In this document: positions 19,201 through 27,619 of the stretch, piece by piece | Layout of the letters: the number at the start of each line of letters is the position of its first letter | Numbering within the stretch: position 1 is the stretch's first letter | NCBI GenBank assembly: GCA_963813555.1 | Contig: CAWEZX010000009.1 | Coordinates: 62,001 to 126,000, forward strand | Direction: 5' to 3' | From: Roseiarcus sp963813555 | Lineage (GTDB): Bacteria > Pseudomonadota > Alphaproteobacteria > Rhizobiales > Beijerinckiaceae | DNA: 64,000 nt | Program-made: the position numbers and the translations under genes | The notes under the pieces: model-generated | Database searches by the model: none | Told to the model about the DNA's origin: nothing | The model's input: the letters and a program-made list of their open reading frames with translations, nothing else

Positions 19201-20331
19201 AGCAGATTCCGTTTGGCTAACCAACGGATAGGTTTTTTGCGGTTGGCTGCCTGCGCCGATTCGCAAGGTGTATGACATGGCGGGAAAGTCTCCGGTTACG
19301 GCGAGCGATGAGCAACGCGCCGGCCTCTTGGCTCTTGCCGGTTCACGCGATCGCGGCGAGGCGGACCGCGCCCGCGCCGTGCTTTTGACGCTGGCTGGTT
19401 GGACCAGCCCCAAGATCGCGGCGGCGTTTGGCGTGCGCGAAGATACGGTTCGGCTGTGGCGCAGCGACTTCGCCGCCGGCGGGATCGCAGCGCTGAAGGC
19501 CAGCATCGCGCCGGGCCCGCCTCCGGTGAAGAGTGAAGCCGCCATGCGCGTTGCCACCCCCTTGCTGGAAGAACCTGTGGCCGACCGGCGCAACTGGACA
19601 ATCCCCCGCCTTCGCGCCGAGATCGAAGCGCGCGAGGGCGTGCGCATCAGCCGTTCGCAACTGTCCAAGGCGTTGCGAAAAAAAAGTTCCGCTGGCGGCG
19701 GCCCCGGCACACGCTGAAGGGCCGTCAGAGGGAAAGCGAAGTGGAACGGGTGGGCCTGCGCCTGCAACTGCGCAAACAGCAGGCCGAAGCCGGCGACATC
19801 GTTCTTCTCTACGGCGATGAGAGCGAGGCGCTGACCCATCCTTATCTCGCCCGCGCCTGGGCGAAGTCGGGAGCGGACTTGCGTGTGCCGGCGCCGGGGC
19901 AGGCCAAGAAGGTCGCGATACTGGGGTCGCTCGATCCCCTCACGCGCCAACTCATCGTCCATACCAGCCCGACCAAGCGCAGCAGCGATTTCATCGCTCA
20001 TCTGGAGCAACTCGACCGTCTCTTTGGGCCGCAGCCCGGGCGGCAGGCCAAGCCGGTCGTGCTGGTCGAGGACAATGGTCCGATCCACACCAGCAAACGC
20101 TCGCTCGCCGCCCTCACCGCCCGCGCACACTGGCTCACCGTCGAATGGCTGCCGAAATACGCCCCCGAACTCAACGACATCGAGCCGGTCTGGCGCGATC
20201 TCAAAGCCCATCACCTCGCCCACCAGACCTTCACCGACGCCGCCGCGCTCGACCAGGCCATCCATCACGCCGTCATTGATCTCAACCGCGAGCGCATCCC
20301 CAATCCGTTGGCCATGCCACGAATCTCTGCT
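19201..20331 (+). mobile_element. IS630-family element, apparently complete, in a CTAG target
   Basis: The element has short terminal inverted repeats, starting AGCAGATTC on the left and AGCAGAGATTC on the right (read inward). It is flanked by a TA duplication at 19199-19200 and 20332-20333. With the outer C at 19198 and G at 20334, the original target was CTAG, the preferred target of IS630. It carries one transposase gene in two overlapping frames joined at an A8 run. It separates the DUF3489 gene from the DUF2924 gene, which normally adjoin. Clean ends and an intact duplication suggest a recent insertion. Confidence 0.82.
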
Positions 20332-20334
20332 TAG
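19277..20334 (+). CDS. IS630 transposase, two frames joined by probable -1 frameshift
   Basis: The first frame encodes the helix-turn-helix part (AGWTSPKIAAAFGVREDTVR) and ends at 19717. The second frame encodes the DDE nuclease: VLLYGDESEALTHPYLAR, PVVLVEDNGPIHTSKRS and YAPELNDIEPVWRDLKAHHL. They join at GCGAAAAAAAAGTT (19675-19688). Slipping back one base on the AAA-AAA codons gives the family continuation KKKFRWRRPRHTLKG. Some IS630 members use programmed -1 frameshifting, and this fits. The start was set at ATG 19277; GTG 19268 is possible. The TAG stop is completed by the duplicated TA and the flanking G of the target. Confidence 0.8.
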
Positions 20335-20342
20335 AGGCGGCC

Positions 20343-21044
20343 GTGGGGTCCGTCTGGGCCGAGGCTCCTCTAACCGCCGTCGGTTTCGAAGCGGAACTGG
20401 CCGAACTGGAGCAGCTCTCTCTCGACGACCTGCGTCTTCGCTGGCGCAACCATTGGGGCCGGCTCGCGCCGGCCCGTCTCTCCCGAGGCCTCTTCCTTCG
20501 CGTTATGGCCTATCGCCTTCAGGCTGAGGCGTTCGGCGATCTGGATCGGAAGACCATTCGGATGCTGGAACGACTGGCTGACGATGCGGCGGATAGATCA
20601 GCTTCCAAAGGGTCATCGACGCCCGACTCGGACGCCGGCTTGAAGTCCGAGGTTTCATTGGTGCGAGCGGCCAGCGATCCGCTGGTCCTGAAGCCCGGGG
20701 CGTTATTGATCCGAGAGTGGCAGGACCGGATTGAGCGCGTGATGGTGGTCAAGGGCGGTTTCGCTTGGAACGGCGCTACCTATACGAGCCTGTCCGCCGC
20801 CGCTTTCGCCATCACGGGCACGAAGTGGAACGGCCGCAGATTCTTCGGCGTGCGGCGTCGAGATCGCATCGGGGTGAGCCAGCGAGAAGATAATTTGAAA
20901 CGGAGCAACGGCAGCGAAAGGTCGAGCCCTCTGGCGCGCGGCAGGGTAGACAACCGACCTCTCGCGGCGCGTGGTTCGTCGCCGGCGTCCGCAAGCGCGA
21001 CAACGGACGCCGACGAGAGGGTCCAACGAAGCCGGCTGCCGTGA
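20343..21044 (+). CDS. DUF2924 protein
   Basis: The 233-residue product has the DUF2924 signature: LEQLSLDDLRLRWRNHWG near the N-terminus, FLRVMAYRLQAEAFGDLD, then a C-terminal RVMVVKGGFAWNGATYTSLS and ITGTKWNGRRFFG segment. DUF2924 genes are usually placed immediately before a serine recombinase in alphaproteobacterial islands and prophages. Here the stop overlaps the recombinase GTG start (GTGA at 21041-21044). The GTG at 20343 was taken as start, but the first 14 residues look non-native, and the IS630 element ends only 11 bases upstream, so the natural start may have been displaced. Confidence 0.82.
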   Translation: MGSVWAEAPLTAVGFEAELAELEQLSLDDLRLRWRNHWGRLAPARLSRGLFLRVMAYRLQAEAFGDLDRKTIRMLERLADDAADRSASKGSSTPDSDAGLKSEVSLVRAASDPLVLKPGALLIREWQDRIERVMVVKGGFAWNGATYTSLSAAAFAITGTKWNGRRFFGVRRRDRIGVSQREDNLKRSNGSERSSPLARGRVDNRPLAARGSSPASASATTDADERVQRSRLP

Positions 21045-21421
21045 AGCCTCGGCGTTGCGCGATCTACACGCGCGTCTCGACTGACAACGGGCTCGAACAG
21101 GAGTTCAACTCCCTTCACGCTCAACGGGAGGCCGCACAGGCCTACATCAAGAGCCAGGCCCATGAGGGCTGGAAACTGATCCGCGATCCTTATGACGACG
21201 GCGGCTTCTCCGGCGGCAGCCTGGAACGCCCCGGCCTGCAGAAATTGCTCGCAGACATCCGGGAGCGCCGGATCGACATCGTCGTCGTCTACAAGGTCGA
21301 TCGATTGACCCGCCCGCTCACCGACTTCGCCAAGCTCGTGGAGCTGTTTGACGGCCATGGCGTCGCCTTCGTTTCAGTGACCCAATCGTTCAACACGACC
21401 AGCGGCATGGGACGGCTGACA
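21041..21421 (+). pseudogene. serine recombinase, 5' fragment
   Basis: The translation starts MKPRRCAIYTRVSTDNGL, with the catalytic serine in YTRVS, and continues through ERRIDIVVVYKVDRLTRPL and the motif SFNTTSGMGRLT. These are the first 120 or so residues of a large serine recombinase's resolvase domain. The sequence then departs from the family at about 21421, and the recombinase zinc-ribbon and coiled-coil domains are missing. At the breakpoint it meets a minus-strand gene for a membrane protein that also lacks its end, so a deletion or inversion joined them. Confidence 0.85.
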
Positions 21422-21923
21422 CTCTGCCGTTCGACGGCGAAGAACCCGCGAGCGACACGAATTTTCGCTTCCGGCCGGTCTGTTTTTTGTAGAAGCTGCT
21501 TAAGCGGTTCGCGCGGGCAACAAGCACTGCTTCAACTGCCTCTCTTTTGTCCTCGGAAATCGGACGCGGCGCTGCCCACTGAACGACCTCCTCACAGAGG
21601 TCCTGGTGCGTTCTATCAAGAAAGGACGTGACGTCGGTGTCGAAGAGAAAGGCCGCGTTCGAGGAGATCTCTTTTAACTTGACACAGTCAAACTGGGTGA
21701 GGCGGCCTCCTCCATACCGACCCACTATCTCGCGAAGCTCCTCATATACCACACGCCGTTTGTCGAACAAATCCAGGCGAAGCTTTTCTCGGGCCGTCTG
21801 CGATTGTTTCTCGGCAGTCCGCCATTGTTTCCGTGCAAAATAGCCCGTCACGCCCACTGCGCTGATCGCCGCGACTATCGTTGCAATTGGCCCCGCGAAG
21901 TCCTTGAAGATCGAGTAGAGCAC
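21390..21923 (-). CDS. hypothetical membrane-anchored protein, 3' end altered
   Basis: The GTG at 21923 follows a clear GGAGGGG ribosome site. The product has one N-terminal membrane segment (FAGPIATIVAAISAVGVTGYF, about residues 8-28), then a charged, helical region (QSQTAREKLRLDLFDKRRVVY; NAAFLFDTDVTSFLDRTHQD). I recognise this as a widespread uncharacterised type with the LDLFDKR motif. The last 10 to 15 residues are translated from the opposite strand of the truncated recombinase, so the native C-terminus is lost at about 21421. Function unknown. Confidence 0.6.
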   Translation of the reverse strand: MLYSIFKDFAGPIATIVAAISAVGVTGYFARKQWRTAEKQSQTAREKLRLDLFDKRRVVYEELREIVGRYGGGRLTQFDCVKLKEISSNAAFLFDTDVTSFLDRTHQDLCEEVVQWAAPRPISEDKREAVEAVLVARANRLSSFYKKQTGRKRKFVSLAGSSPSNGRVSAVPCRWSC

Positions 21924-22319
21924 GGGTCCCCTCCAGCAGGACCTTCTCGCGCACCTGGCGGAAACCTCAAGTGACCTGACGCTCTCTGAGGACGACCTGA
22001 GGGCCGGCTGCGGGGCGTGCTGAGGTCCCTTCACCGCAGAAAGCGGGGAGAGGGTTGGCTTCGAGTTCAAGCCCAGATGGGTCCCGGAATATTTTGGAGA
22101 AAAATCTGCCACCCTTTGACCGGCGCGGCGCGGAACTACCCCCGGTGGGGAGCCGGTCGAGCCATAGGAGGGTGAGCGCCGGGAGAGCCCAGCGTGGCCA
22201 CGCGAGCCACCTCGACACCACCGAGCACCACATCGCATGCACCTGTGGGGGGAGGGGTGGATCGCCAAAAAACGGGTGTCGCCATGTATGCACGTTTCAT
22301 CGCGCTGTCATCGCCGGTA
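21924..22319. other. gene-free stretch between membrane protein and IS200
   Basis: No reading frame in this 396-base stretch resembles a known family. It includes the ribosome site of the minus-strand membrane protein at its left edge and otherwise GC-rich sequence. I see no tRNA, terminator or repeat in it. Confidence 0.5.
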
Positions 22320-22960
22320 AGTATCCCCCGGCAAAGCCGGGGGCTTTAGGATTTGAACCGCTCAAAGCGGTAGGAGGGTCGCTGACGCGGCCCTTGATGT
22401 TTGGAGCCGCCTAAAGGCGGCTTTTTCAGCGCCAGAGGTTCATTTGTTCGAGCCTCTGATCTTCCTTCTCTTGGTTGCGGATGTAAGCCCGGATGGCCTC
22501 CTCGTCACGGCCGACCGTATTGACGAAGAACCCCCGCGCCCAGAAGTGCTGCCCCACGAAGTTGCGCTTGCGCTCCCCATATACCCGGGCCAGGTGGATC
22601 GCGCTCTTGCCCTTGATGTACCCGACCACCTGCGACACTGCGTATTTCGGCGGAATCAACAACAGCATGTGCACGTGATCGGGCATCAGATGCCCTTCCT
22701 CGACCCTCGCTTCCTTCTGAAGCGCAAGCTTGCGCAAAACTTCGCCCAAGTGTCGTCGCAGCTCCAGATACAGCACCTTGCGCCGACATTTGGGAATGAA
22801 CACCACATGATATTTGCAGGTCCATGTCGTGTGGCTTAGGCTCTCGTAGTCGTCCATCGGTCGAGTTCCTTTCGTGTGAGTGGCTGCTCACGTTGGAACT
22901 TCACCGGTGGACCGCCGGAAACGTCAAACCTCTACTGCCACCCCGGCAGAGCCGGGGGGT
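22320..22960 (-). mobile_element. IS200-like element with terminal hairpins
   Basis: The element contains a single tnpA gene and palindromic ends instead of inverted repeats, as expected for IS200/IS605 elements that move as single strands. On the 3' side of tnpA lie three hairpins: CCCCCGGC-AAA-GCCGGGGG (22325-22343), ACCGCT-CAA-AGCGGT (22357-22371) and AGCCGCC-TAAA-GGCGGCT (22405-22422). On the 5' side is CCCCGGC-AGA-GCCGGGG (22941-22957). The outer hairpins are near copies of one another and probably mark the two ends. Exact cleavage sites cannot be fixed from sequence alone. Confidence 0.7.
22426..22857 (-). CDS. tnpA: IS200-type TnpA transposase (Y1 HUH)
   Basis: The 143-residue protein is full length for IS200 TnpA. 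It has the HUH pair in MPDHVHMLLLIPPK (His residues of HVH, about 59-64), the upstream CKYHVVFIPKCRRK strand, and the catalytic tyrosine in EEAIRAYIRNQEKED near residue 124. The enzyme cuts and rejoins single-stranded DNA at hairpin ends. The frame is intact, so the element may still be active. The hairpin and T-run directly past its stop could also end transcription coming from the plus strand. Confidence 0.92.
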   Translation of the reverse strand: MDDYESLSHTTWTCKYHVVFIPKCRRKVLYLELRRHLGEVLRKLALQKEARVEEGHLMPDHVHMLLLIPPKYAVSQVVGYIKGKSAIHLARVYGERKRNFVGQHFWARGFFVNTVGRDEEAIRAYIRNQEKEDQRLEQMNLWR

Positions 22961-23025
22961 CTCCCGCTTACGCTAGCTTGGCGACGTTCGCGTGGCGTTC
23001 AGTCGTCTCGACGGGGGAGGGCCTC

Positions 23026-23586
23026 ATGGCGTCGGCATGGAGTTCCCGCGCGCCGCCGGTCAGCTATTCGGCCTCGGCGAAACTGATGCACTGGTTTGTC
23101 GCGGTTGCGGTCATCGCGCTCCTCGCCACAGGGCCCGTGATGAAGCGGCTCGTCCCCGAGGGCTCGCTCAGGGACAATCTCTATAACTACCACGAGGCGC
23201 TGGGCGCGCTTGTCCTGATCGTCATGGTCGCGAGGCTCGCCAGGCGCATAGCCTTCGGCGTGCCGGCCCCGGATGCGTCTATGCCACCCCTCGAGCAGCG
23301 CGCCTCGCTCTGGGCGCAATACATGCTCTACGTCCTTCTATTCGTCACGACCGTGCTCGGCTGGGCAGGGACCAACGCTTACGGAGATCCGGTCAGCATC
23401 TTCGGTCTCTTCGACTTTCCTGCGATTATCGGCAAGGATCAGCCGCTGTCAGACCGCATTTTCGTCTGGCATCTCATCTGCGGGATTCTGGTCGGTGTGA
23501 TCGTCGCGCTCCATATCGCGGGCGCGCTCTACCATTGGTTCGTCAAAGGCGATCGCGTTCTACAGCGCGTGTTGCCGGGGAATTGA
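23026..23586 (+). CDS. cytochrome b561 family protein
   Basis: The 186-residue product has four membrane helices with conserved histidines expected to bind two hemes: LMHWFVAVAV, NLYNYHEALGALVL, FVWHLICGILVGV and VALHIAGALYHWF. The ATG at 23026 sits 4 to 10 bases after a GGGGGAGGG ribosome site; an in-frame upstream start at 22876 would add 50 residues unlike the family. Bacterial b561 proteins carry electrons in the inner membrane between quinones and periplasmic acceptors or superoxide. It is the only intact gene between the IS200 and IS6 elements. Confidence 0.9.
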   Translation: MASAWSSRAPPVSYSASAKLMHWFVAVAVIALLATGPVMKRLVPEGSLRDNLYNYHEALGALVLIVMVARLARRIAFGVPAPDASMPPLEQRASLWAQYMLYVLLFVTTVLGWAGTNAYGDPVSIFGLFDFPAIIGKDQPLSDRIFVWHLICGILVGVIVALHIAGALYHWFVKGDRVLQRVLPGN

Positions 23587-23926
23587 GCATTGAAGACAAG
23601 CACGCGCCCTCCGTCGTGTTTAACAAGCGACCGGCGACGCCGTCCCAGTCGGCAAACCCCTGACCAGCTCGTGGGCGCCAAAGTCGTGACGGTAGCAATC
23701 TTCGCCTCGTCTTTATCGTCGGGAAAAACCCTCCGTCTCGAATGATTGCAACATTCTTGCCGGCGTCCGGATCGGCGATGAGGTCCTGAGCCATGTTCTC
23801 CCGATGCGACGATACGACGCAACCGCCTAGCGCGCCGGCGAGAAAGCAGGTCGACCCAAAATCGGCCGGGCGAGGACAATGTCAGACGAAGTTTCGGAGC
23901 GGCCTCGGACTGAGTAAGATCCGGAC
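23587..23926. other. gene-free stretch after cytochrome b561
   Basis: No intact gene is supported. The minus strand has short open readings (for example AQDLIADPDAGKNVAIIRDG) that look protein-like but are broken and match no family I can name. It may be a decayed gene. No repeat or hairpin stood out. Confidence 0.35.
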
Positions 23927-24625
23927 ATGGCGAACCTGTTCCGCTGCTTCAAGCGTTCGCCGGAGGTCATCCCGCCTCGCAGTGAGGATATACGTCCGGT
24001 ATCCGTTGTCGCTTCGCAACGTCGAAGATCTCCTCGCGGAACGTGGAATCGGCGTCAGCTACGAAACCGTGCGGTTCTGGCGGAACCGGTTTGGCCCAAG
24101 TTTCGCCGCCAATACCCGCAAGCGACGCCTCGCGCAGAGGCGGGGTTTCATCCAATGGAATTAGCACCTGGACCAGGTCTTCGTGAAGGTCAACGGGAGG
24201 CTCTGTTATCTGTCGCGCGCCGTCGATCAAGAAGGCGAGATTCTCGACGCCGTCGTCACGGCTACGCGGGGACAAATCTGCGGCTTCGAAGGTCTTGAAG
24301 CGGTTATTGAAAAGGCACGGCCGCCCGCGACAGATCGTTACGGGCCGATTTGCCAGCCTATGTGGCGGCGATGAAGGAGATCGGCGTCGTTGGCCGGCAT
24401 CGTTCTGGTCGCCGGAGCGACAATCGCGTGGAGAACTCACATCTGCCGTTTCGGCGGCGCGAGCATGCGATGGAGCGTTTTCGAAGTTGGGTCATGCTGC
24501 AGAAGTTCGTTTCGGTTCACGCTCAGATCAATCACTTTAATTTGGAACGCCATCTCCTTCGCCGCGCGGATTACAAGCAAAGGCGCGCGGCAGCGCTGGC
24601 TGAGTGGCGAGCGCTCGCGCCGTAA
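23927..24625 (+). pseudogene. IS6-family transposase, frameshifted
   Basis: Ordered pieces of an IS6/IS26-type DDE transposase occur in changing frames: LSLRNVEDLLAERGIGVSYE (about 24005-24070), VFVKVNGRLCYLSRAVDQEG and GEILDAVV (about 24180-24255), then RSDNRVENSHLPFRRREHAM and FNLERHLLRRADYKQRRAAA (about 24410-24600). At least three frame changes and an in-frame TAG after IQWN (24162-24164) inactivate it. It lies in the same direction as the second IS6 element at 26.4 kb, and its right end truncates the Gfo/Idh/MocA gene. Confidence 0.82.
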
Positions 24626-24696
24626 ACAGGCGGTTGCGGGAGTATTGCGTTGCTTCTGGCGCTCAGAGTGGCGCGGGCAGTGTCAAAGTAAAATCA

Positions 24697-25155
24697 GTCG
24701 CGACCACCCGCGCCCAGGTCGGCCGCCCCGGAGGCGATAACCTCGCGCGCCTTTCGCACCGGCGTCAGGAATCGCGTGTTTTCATGCACCAGGAAGGGCA
24801 CGCTCGCGTTGCGACAGCTATTGACTACAGCGACGCAATCCTCCCAGCTTGGCGCAAGCGGCTTCTGCACAATCGTCGGAAGTTTGCGCGCCGCGGTCAT
24901 GCCGACGAGCTTCACGTGCGATTCCATCGTGGTGATGATGTCGACGAAGTCGAGCTTCTCGCGGTCGAGCATCTCGGCCGCGTCGGTATAGACTGCGCCC
25001 GCGTTGTGGCGGTCCCCGGCCGAGCGCGCTTTGTCGGCGTCGAGATCGCAGACAGCGGCGAGCACGACGTCATCCATGCTAGCCCATGCCGCCAAATGGT
25101 TCTCGGCAAAGAACCCGCAGCCGATCACGCCGACGCGAAAGGGGTTGGAGATCAC
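24697..25155 (-). pseudogene. Gfo/Idh/MocA-family oxidoreductase, 3' truncated
   Basis: The product begins FRVGVIGCGFFAENHLAAW, a Rossmann NAD(P) motif, and continues with DFVDIITTMESHVKLVGMTA and PTIVQKPLAPSWEDC, the EKP-like loop that carries the catalytic lysine. About 145 of the usual 350 residues are present. The C-terminal substrate domain was lost at the IS6 boundary near 24697. Family members oxidise sugars or inositols. It is the last gene of a minus-strand set with the RraA-like gene and an ABC permease, 18 bases past the RraA-like stop, which suggests a former sugar-use operon. Confidence 0.82.
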
Positions 25156-25173
25156 GCGACACTCTCCTTGCGA

Positions 25174-25869
25174 TCAGTGGATTTCGCCCGATTGGCGAAG
25201 CGCGTCGCGCATCGCACGGCTCGTGAAGCCAGGAGCGCGCGCTCGTTCGAGAATCACCTTCTCGCGTCGCGCCACGAGGTCGATCGCCTTCGGAAGCGCG
25301 CGCACGACCTGCGCTGGGATCACGACCGCGCCGTGCACGTCGGCGTGGACCACGTCGTCGTGGCCCACAAGCATGCCGAAGATGTTCACATCGCACTTCA
25401 TCTGCACCATGTGTACATGCGCATGGCTCGGCCCAATCCGACCGCCGACGATCTGGAAGCCGGGGGCCAGCATGTCGATATCGCGAAAGGAGCCGTTGGT
25501 TACGCAGCCCGCCACGCCGAGGGCGGCATGGACGGTCGTTTGCACCTCGCCCCAGAACGCGCCAAAGCCGGGACGGTCGTCGACGTCCTGGATGAGGGCG
25601 ATGGTCGGAATACTGGCGGCCTCCACATACTCGTACCAGTCCTCGCGGGGAGGGATGGGTCCGCGCGGCCGCTCTTTGGCGCGGATCACGCCCGTCCTGG
25701 CGAGACCAACGATGGGCGGCAGCTTGCGGTCGACGACGACGGTGGGTTCGACGGTGAACCCGGTCGCGCGCCGCTCCGGCGAGACGATCTCGAGTCCGTT
25801 ACAGATCGTCGGCGTGTCCCAGGCTCTAAGGGCTTGGAGATCTTCTGCCGTGAAGGGATAGTCAGTCAT
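25174..25869 (-). CDS. RraA-family protein
   Basis: This intact 231-residue protein matches the RraA-like fold: LRAWDTPTICNGLEIVSP at the start, PTIALIQDVDDRPGFGAFWG, and the glycine-rich VTNGSFRDIDMLAPGFQIV core followed by DVVHADVHGAVVIP. The family includes metal-dependent 4-hydroxy-4-methyl-2-oxoglutarate/oxaloacetate aldolases and the RNase E inhibitor RraA. The D(I)D after SFR and the downstream Asp residues suit the metal and substrate site, so an aldolase or decarboxylase role is more likely here. It lies between an ABC sugar permease and a Gfo/Idh/MocA gene, both truncated, implying carbohydrate or sugar-acid breakdown. Confidence 0.85.
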   Translation of the reverse strand: MTDYPFTAEDLQALRAWDTPTICNGLEIVSPERRATGFTVEPTVVVDRKLPPIVGLARTGVIRAKERPRGPIPPREDWYEYVEAASIPTIALIQDVDDRPGFGAFWGEVQTTVHAALGVAGCVTNGSFRDIDMLAPGFQIVGGRIGPSHAHVHMVQMKCDVNIFGMLVGHDDVVHADVHGAVVIPAQVVRALPKAIDLVARREKVILERARAPGFTSRAMRDALRQSGEIH

Positions 25870-25893
25870 TGCGTCTCCTGAGGGCGACGAAGG

Positions 25894-26397
25894 TCAGGCT
25901 TCAACGCGGATTTTGCGCTGCTCGATTCTCTCTGTCATGAGCCTACGTCGCCCGTCGACCCAGGCGGCGACGAAGATGATCAAGCTGTTCACGAGCGGAT
26001 AAAGGTAGGGATTGGCGTTGAGCATCACGAGGCCATTGGCCGTCGTCTGCACCGGCGCCGCGCCGAAGATGCTTCCGAATACGCCGCCCCGACCGCCGAA
26101 TAGGCTTGTGCCGCCGAGCACAGCGGCGGCGATGACGGGGAATTCCTCCTGATAACCGAAAGTCGCCGCCGCCGCGCCGACCTGCGAGACGGAGATCAGC
26201 GCGCCGACTGCAGCGCAGGCCCCGCAAATGCAAAACACCGAAAAGATAATTGGTTGAACTCGGATCCCGGCCTTTGCCGCGGAATCCGGGTCGGCGCCCA
26301 CAGCATAGATCTGTCGGCCAAAGGGCGTCTGCGTCAGCGTGACCCACGCGGCGCATGCCACGGCCGCGGCGATCCAGATCGCCCACGGAAACCCGAG
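25894..26397 (-). pseudogene. ABC sugar permease (RbsC type), 5' truncated
   Basis: The remaining part encodes the C-terminal half of a ribose-type permease: TPFGRQIYAVGADPDSAAKA, the conserved EEFPVIAAAVLGGTSLFGGR and GGVFGSIFGA loop, and the last membrane helices to the stop at 25894. The N-terminal helices are missing, since the reading runs into the IS6 element near 26400. The gene lies 24 bases upstream of the RraA-like gene on the same strand, as in sugar-use operons. The matching ATPase and binding protein are not present. Confidence 0.85.
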
Positions 26398-26423
26398 GAA
26401 TGACGACCGTCCGAGCGTCTGCT

Positions 26424-27120
26424 ATGAGGAAAATCAGCTACGCTGGATATCGGTTCCCGCCCGAGGTCATACATCAGGCGATTTGGCTCTATCTCCGGTT
26501 CACACTCAGCTTTCGTGACGTTGAGGATTTGCTCGCCGAGCGGGGGATCGCGGTCTCGCACGAGACCGCGCGCCGTTGGGTGAACCTCTTCGGTCCGATG
26601 ATCGCCGCGCATTTGCGCAAGCGCCGTCCGAAACCGCATGCCACCTGGCATCGTGACGAAGTCTATCTGAAAATCGATGGGCGGATGGTTTATCTGTGGC
26701 GCGCCGTCGACGCCGAGGGCGAGGTTCTCGATGTGCTGGTCCAATCCAAGCGCAACAGGCACGCCGCTCTGAAAACTGATGCGTAAGCTTCTGAAGAAAT
26801 ATGCCTTCGTCCCCGAGCGGTTGGTGACCGACGACTTGCGGTCATACGCCCCAGCGGCCCGCGATCTCGGCATCAAACACCTGCATGAGCGCGGCCGGTG
26901 GAAGAACAATCGGGTCGAGAATTCGCATCAACCGACCCGACGGCGGGAGCGCAAGATGCAGCGCTTCAAGAGCGCCGGCTCCGCGCAGAAATTCCTCTCA
27001 GCCCACGCCGCCGTGTACAACACTTTCAACGTCCAACGCCATCTCACGTCAGCTCAATCACACCGCCTGCTCCGCGCCGCGGCGATGAGCGCGTGGCGGG
27101 AGGTCGTCTCGGCCGCATGA
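26424..27120 (+). pseudogene. IS6-family transposase, single frameshift
   Basis: From ATG 26424 the translation has FTLSFRDVEDLLAERGIAVS, the helix-turn-helix HETARRWVNLFGP, and WHRDEVYLKIDGRMVYLWRA with the first catalytic Asp. The frame breaks at an AAAA run (26772-26775), where relatives read AALKLMRKLLKKY. The second part (26779-27120) has LVTDDLRSYAPAARDLG (second Asp) and NRVENSHQPTRRRERKMQRF (Glu). A single extra A explains the break. The element lies in the same direction as the IS6 relic at 23.9 kb and truncates the ABC permease gene. The two IS6 copies differ clearly in sequence. Confidence 0.88.
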
Positions 27121-27186
27121 AGATCCGTAACCCCCATTGTAGCCCGCTCGCGCTCCTCGCCTGGCAACGTGACGATGCCCTCATGC

Positions 27187-27600
27187 TCAATGCGCCCGGG
27201 GTGACGTGTCCATAGCAGGCGCGAGGCCGGGGTTGAGTTCTTCGGGATTGAGAGGCGCCGCAGGGTTGGGTGTGGGAAGAATTACCGTCGCGCCGTTCTC
27301 GTCGCCGATCCGCGGGATGCAGCCGGGCGACGGCTGCGGACCGCGCACGATGTCACTCAGGCGATTCGCAAAGCCCGCGAAACGCTGCAGCCAGCCGCCG
27401 CTTTCCGGCGCCTCGGCATCGCGGATCGTTACCGTCACAGTCATGCCCGAAACGAGCTGGACGCCGGCTGGGACATCGGTGATGCGGATGCGGACTGGCA
27501 CGCGTTGCGCCAGCCGTACCCAGGTGTAGACCGGATCGACGTTTGGCAGGCCCTGGGTGCTCGGCGCGGCGGTCGATACGCTGATGCCACGGGTCCTGCC
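27187..27600 (-). pseudogene. HlyD/AaeA-type efflux adaptor, C-terminal remnant
   Basis: The last part of the minus-strand reading contains STQGLPNVDPVYTWVRLAQR followed by VPVRIRITDVPAGVQLVSGM, a typical beta-barrel end of HlyD-like adaptors that partner with FUSC or DHA2 exporters. It ends with a proline-rich tail (PTPNPAAPLNPEEL). The N-terminal anchor and hairpin are gone. Upstream, the same reading passes into a FUSC-like gene, so a deletion joined the two. In intact systems these genes adjoin. Confidence 0.72.
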
Positions 27601-27619
27601 CGAGGTCACCGGCGAGGGC

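Noticed and set aside
24604..25881. Plus-strand reading of 425 codons over the RraA-like gene
   Set aside because: Antisense to recognised genes; no domain.
26772..26775. AAAA run in the IS6 transposase as a programmed frameshift
   Set aside because: IS6 transposases are normally one frame and the run is too short; a one-base insertion is simpler.
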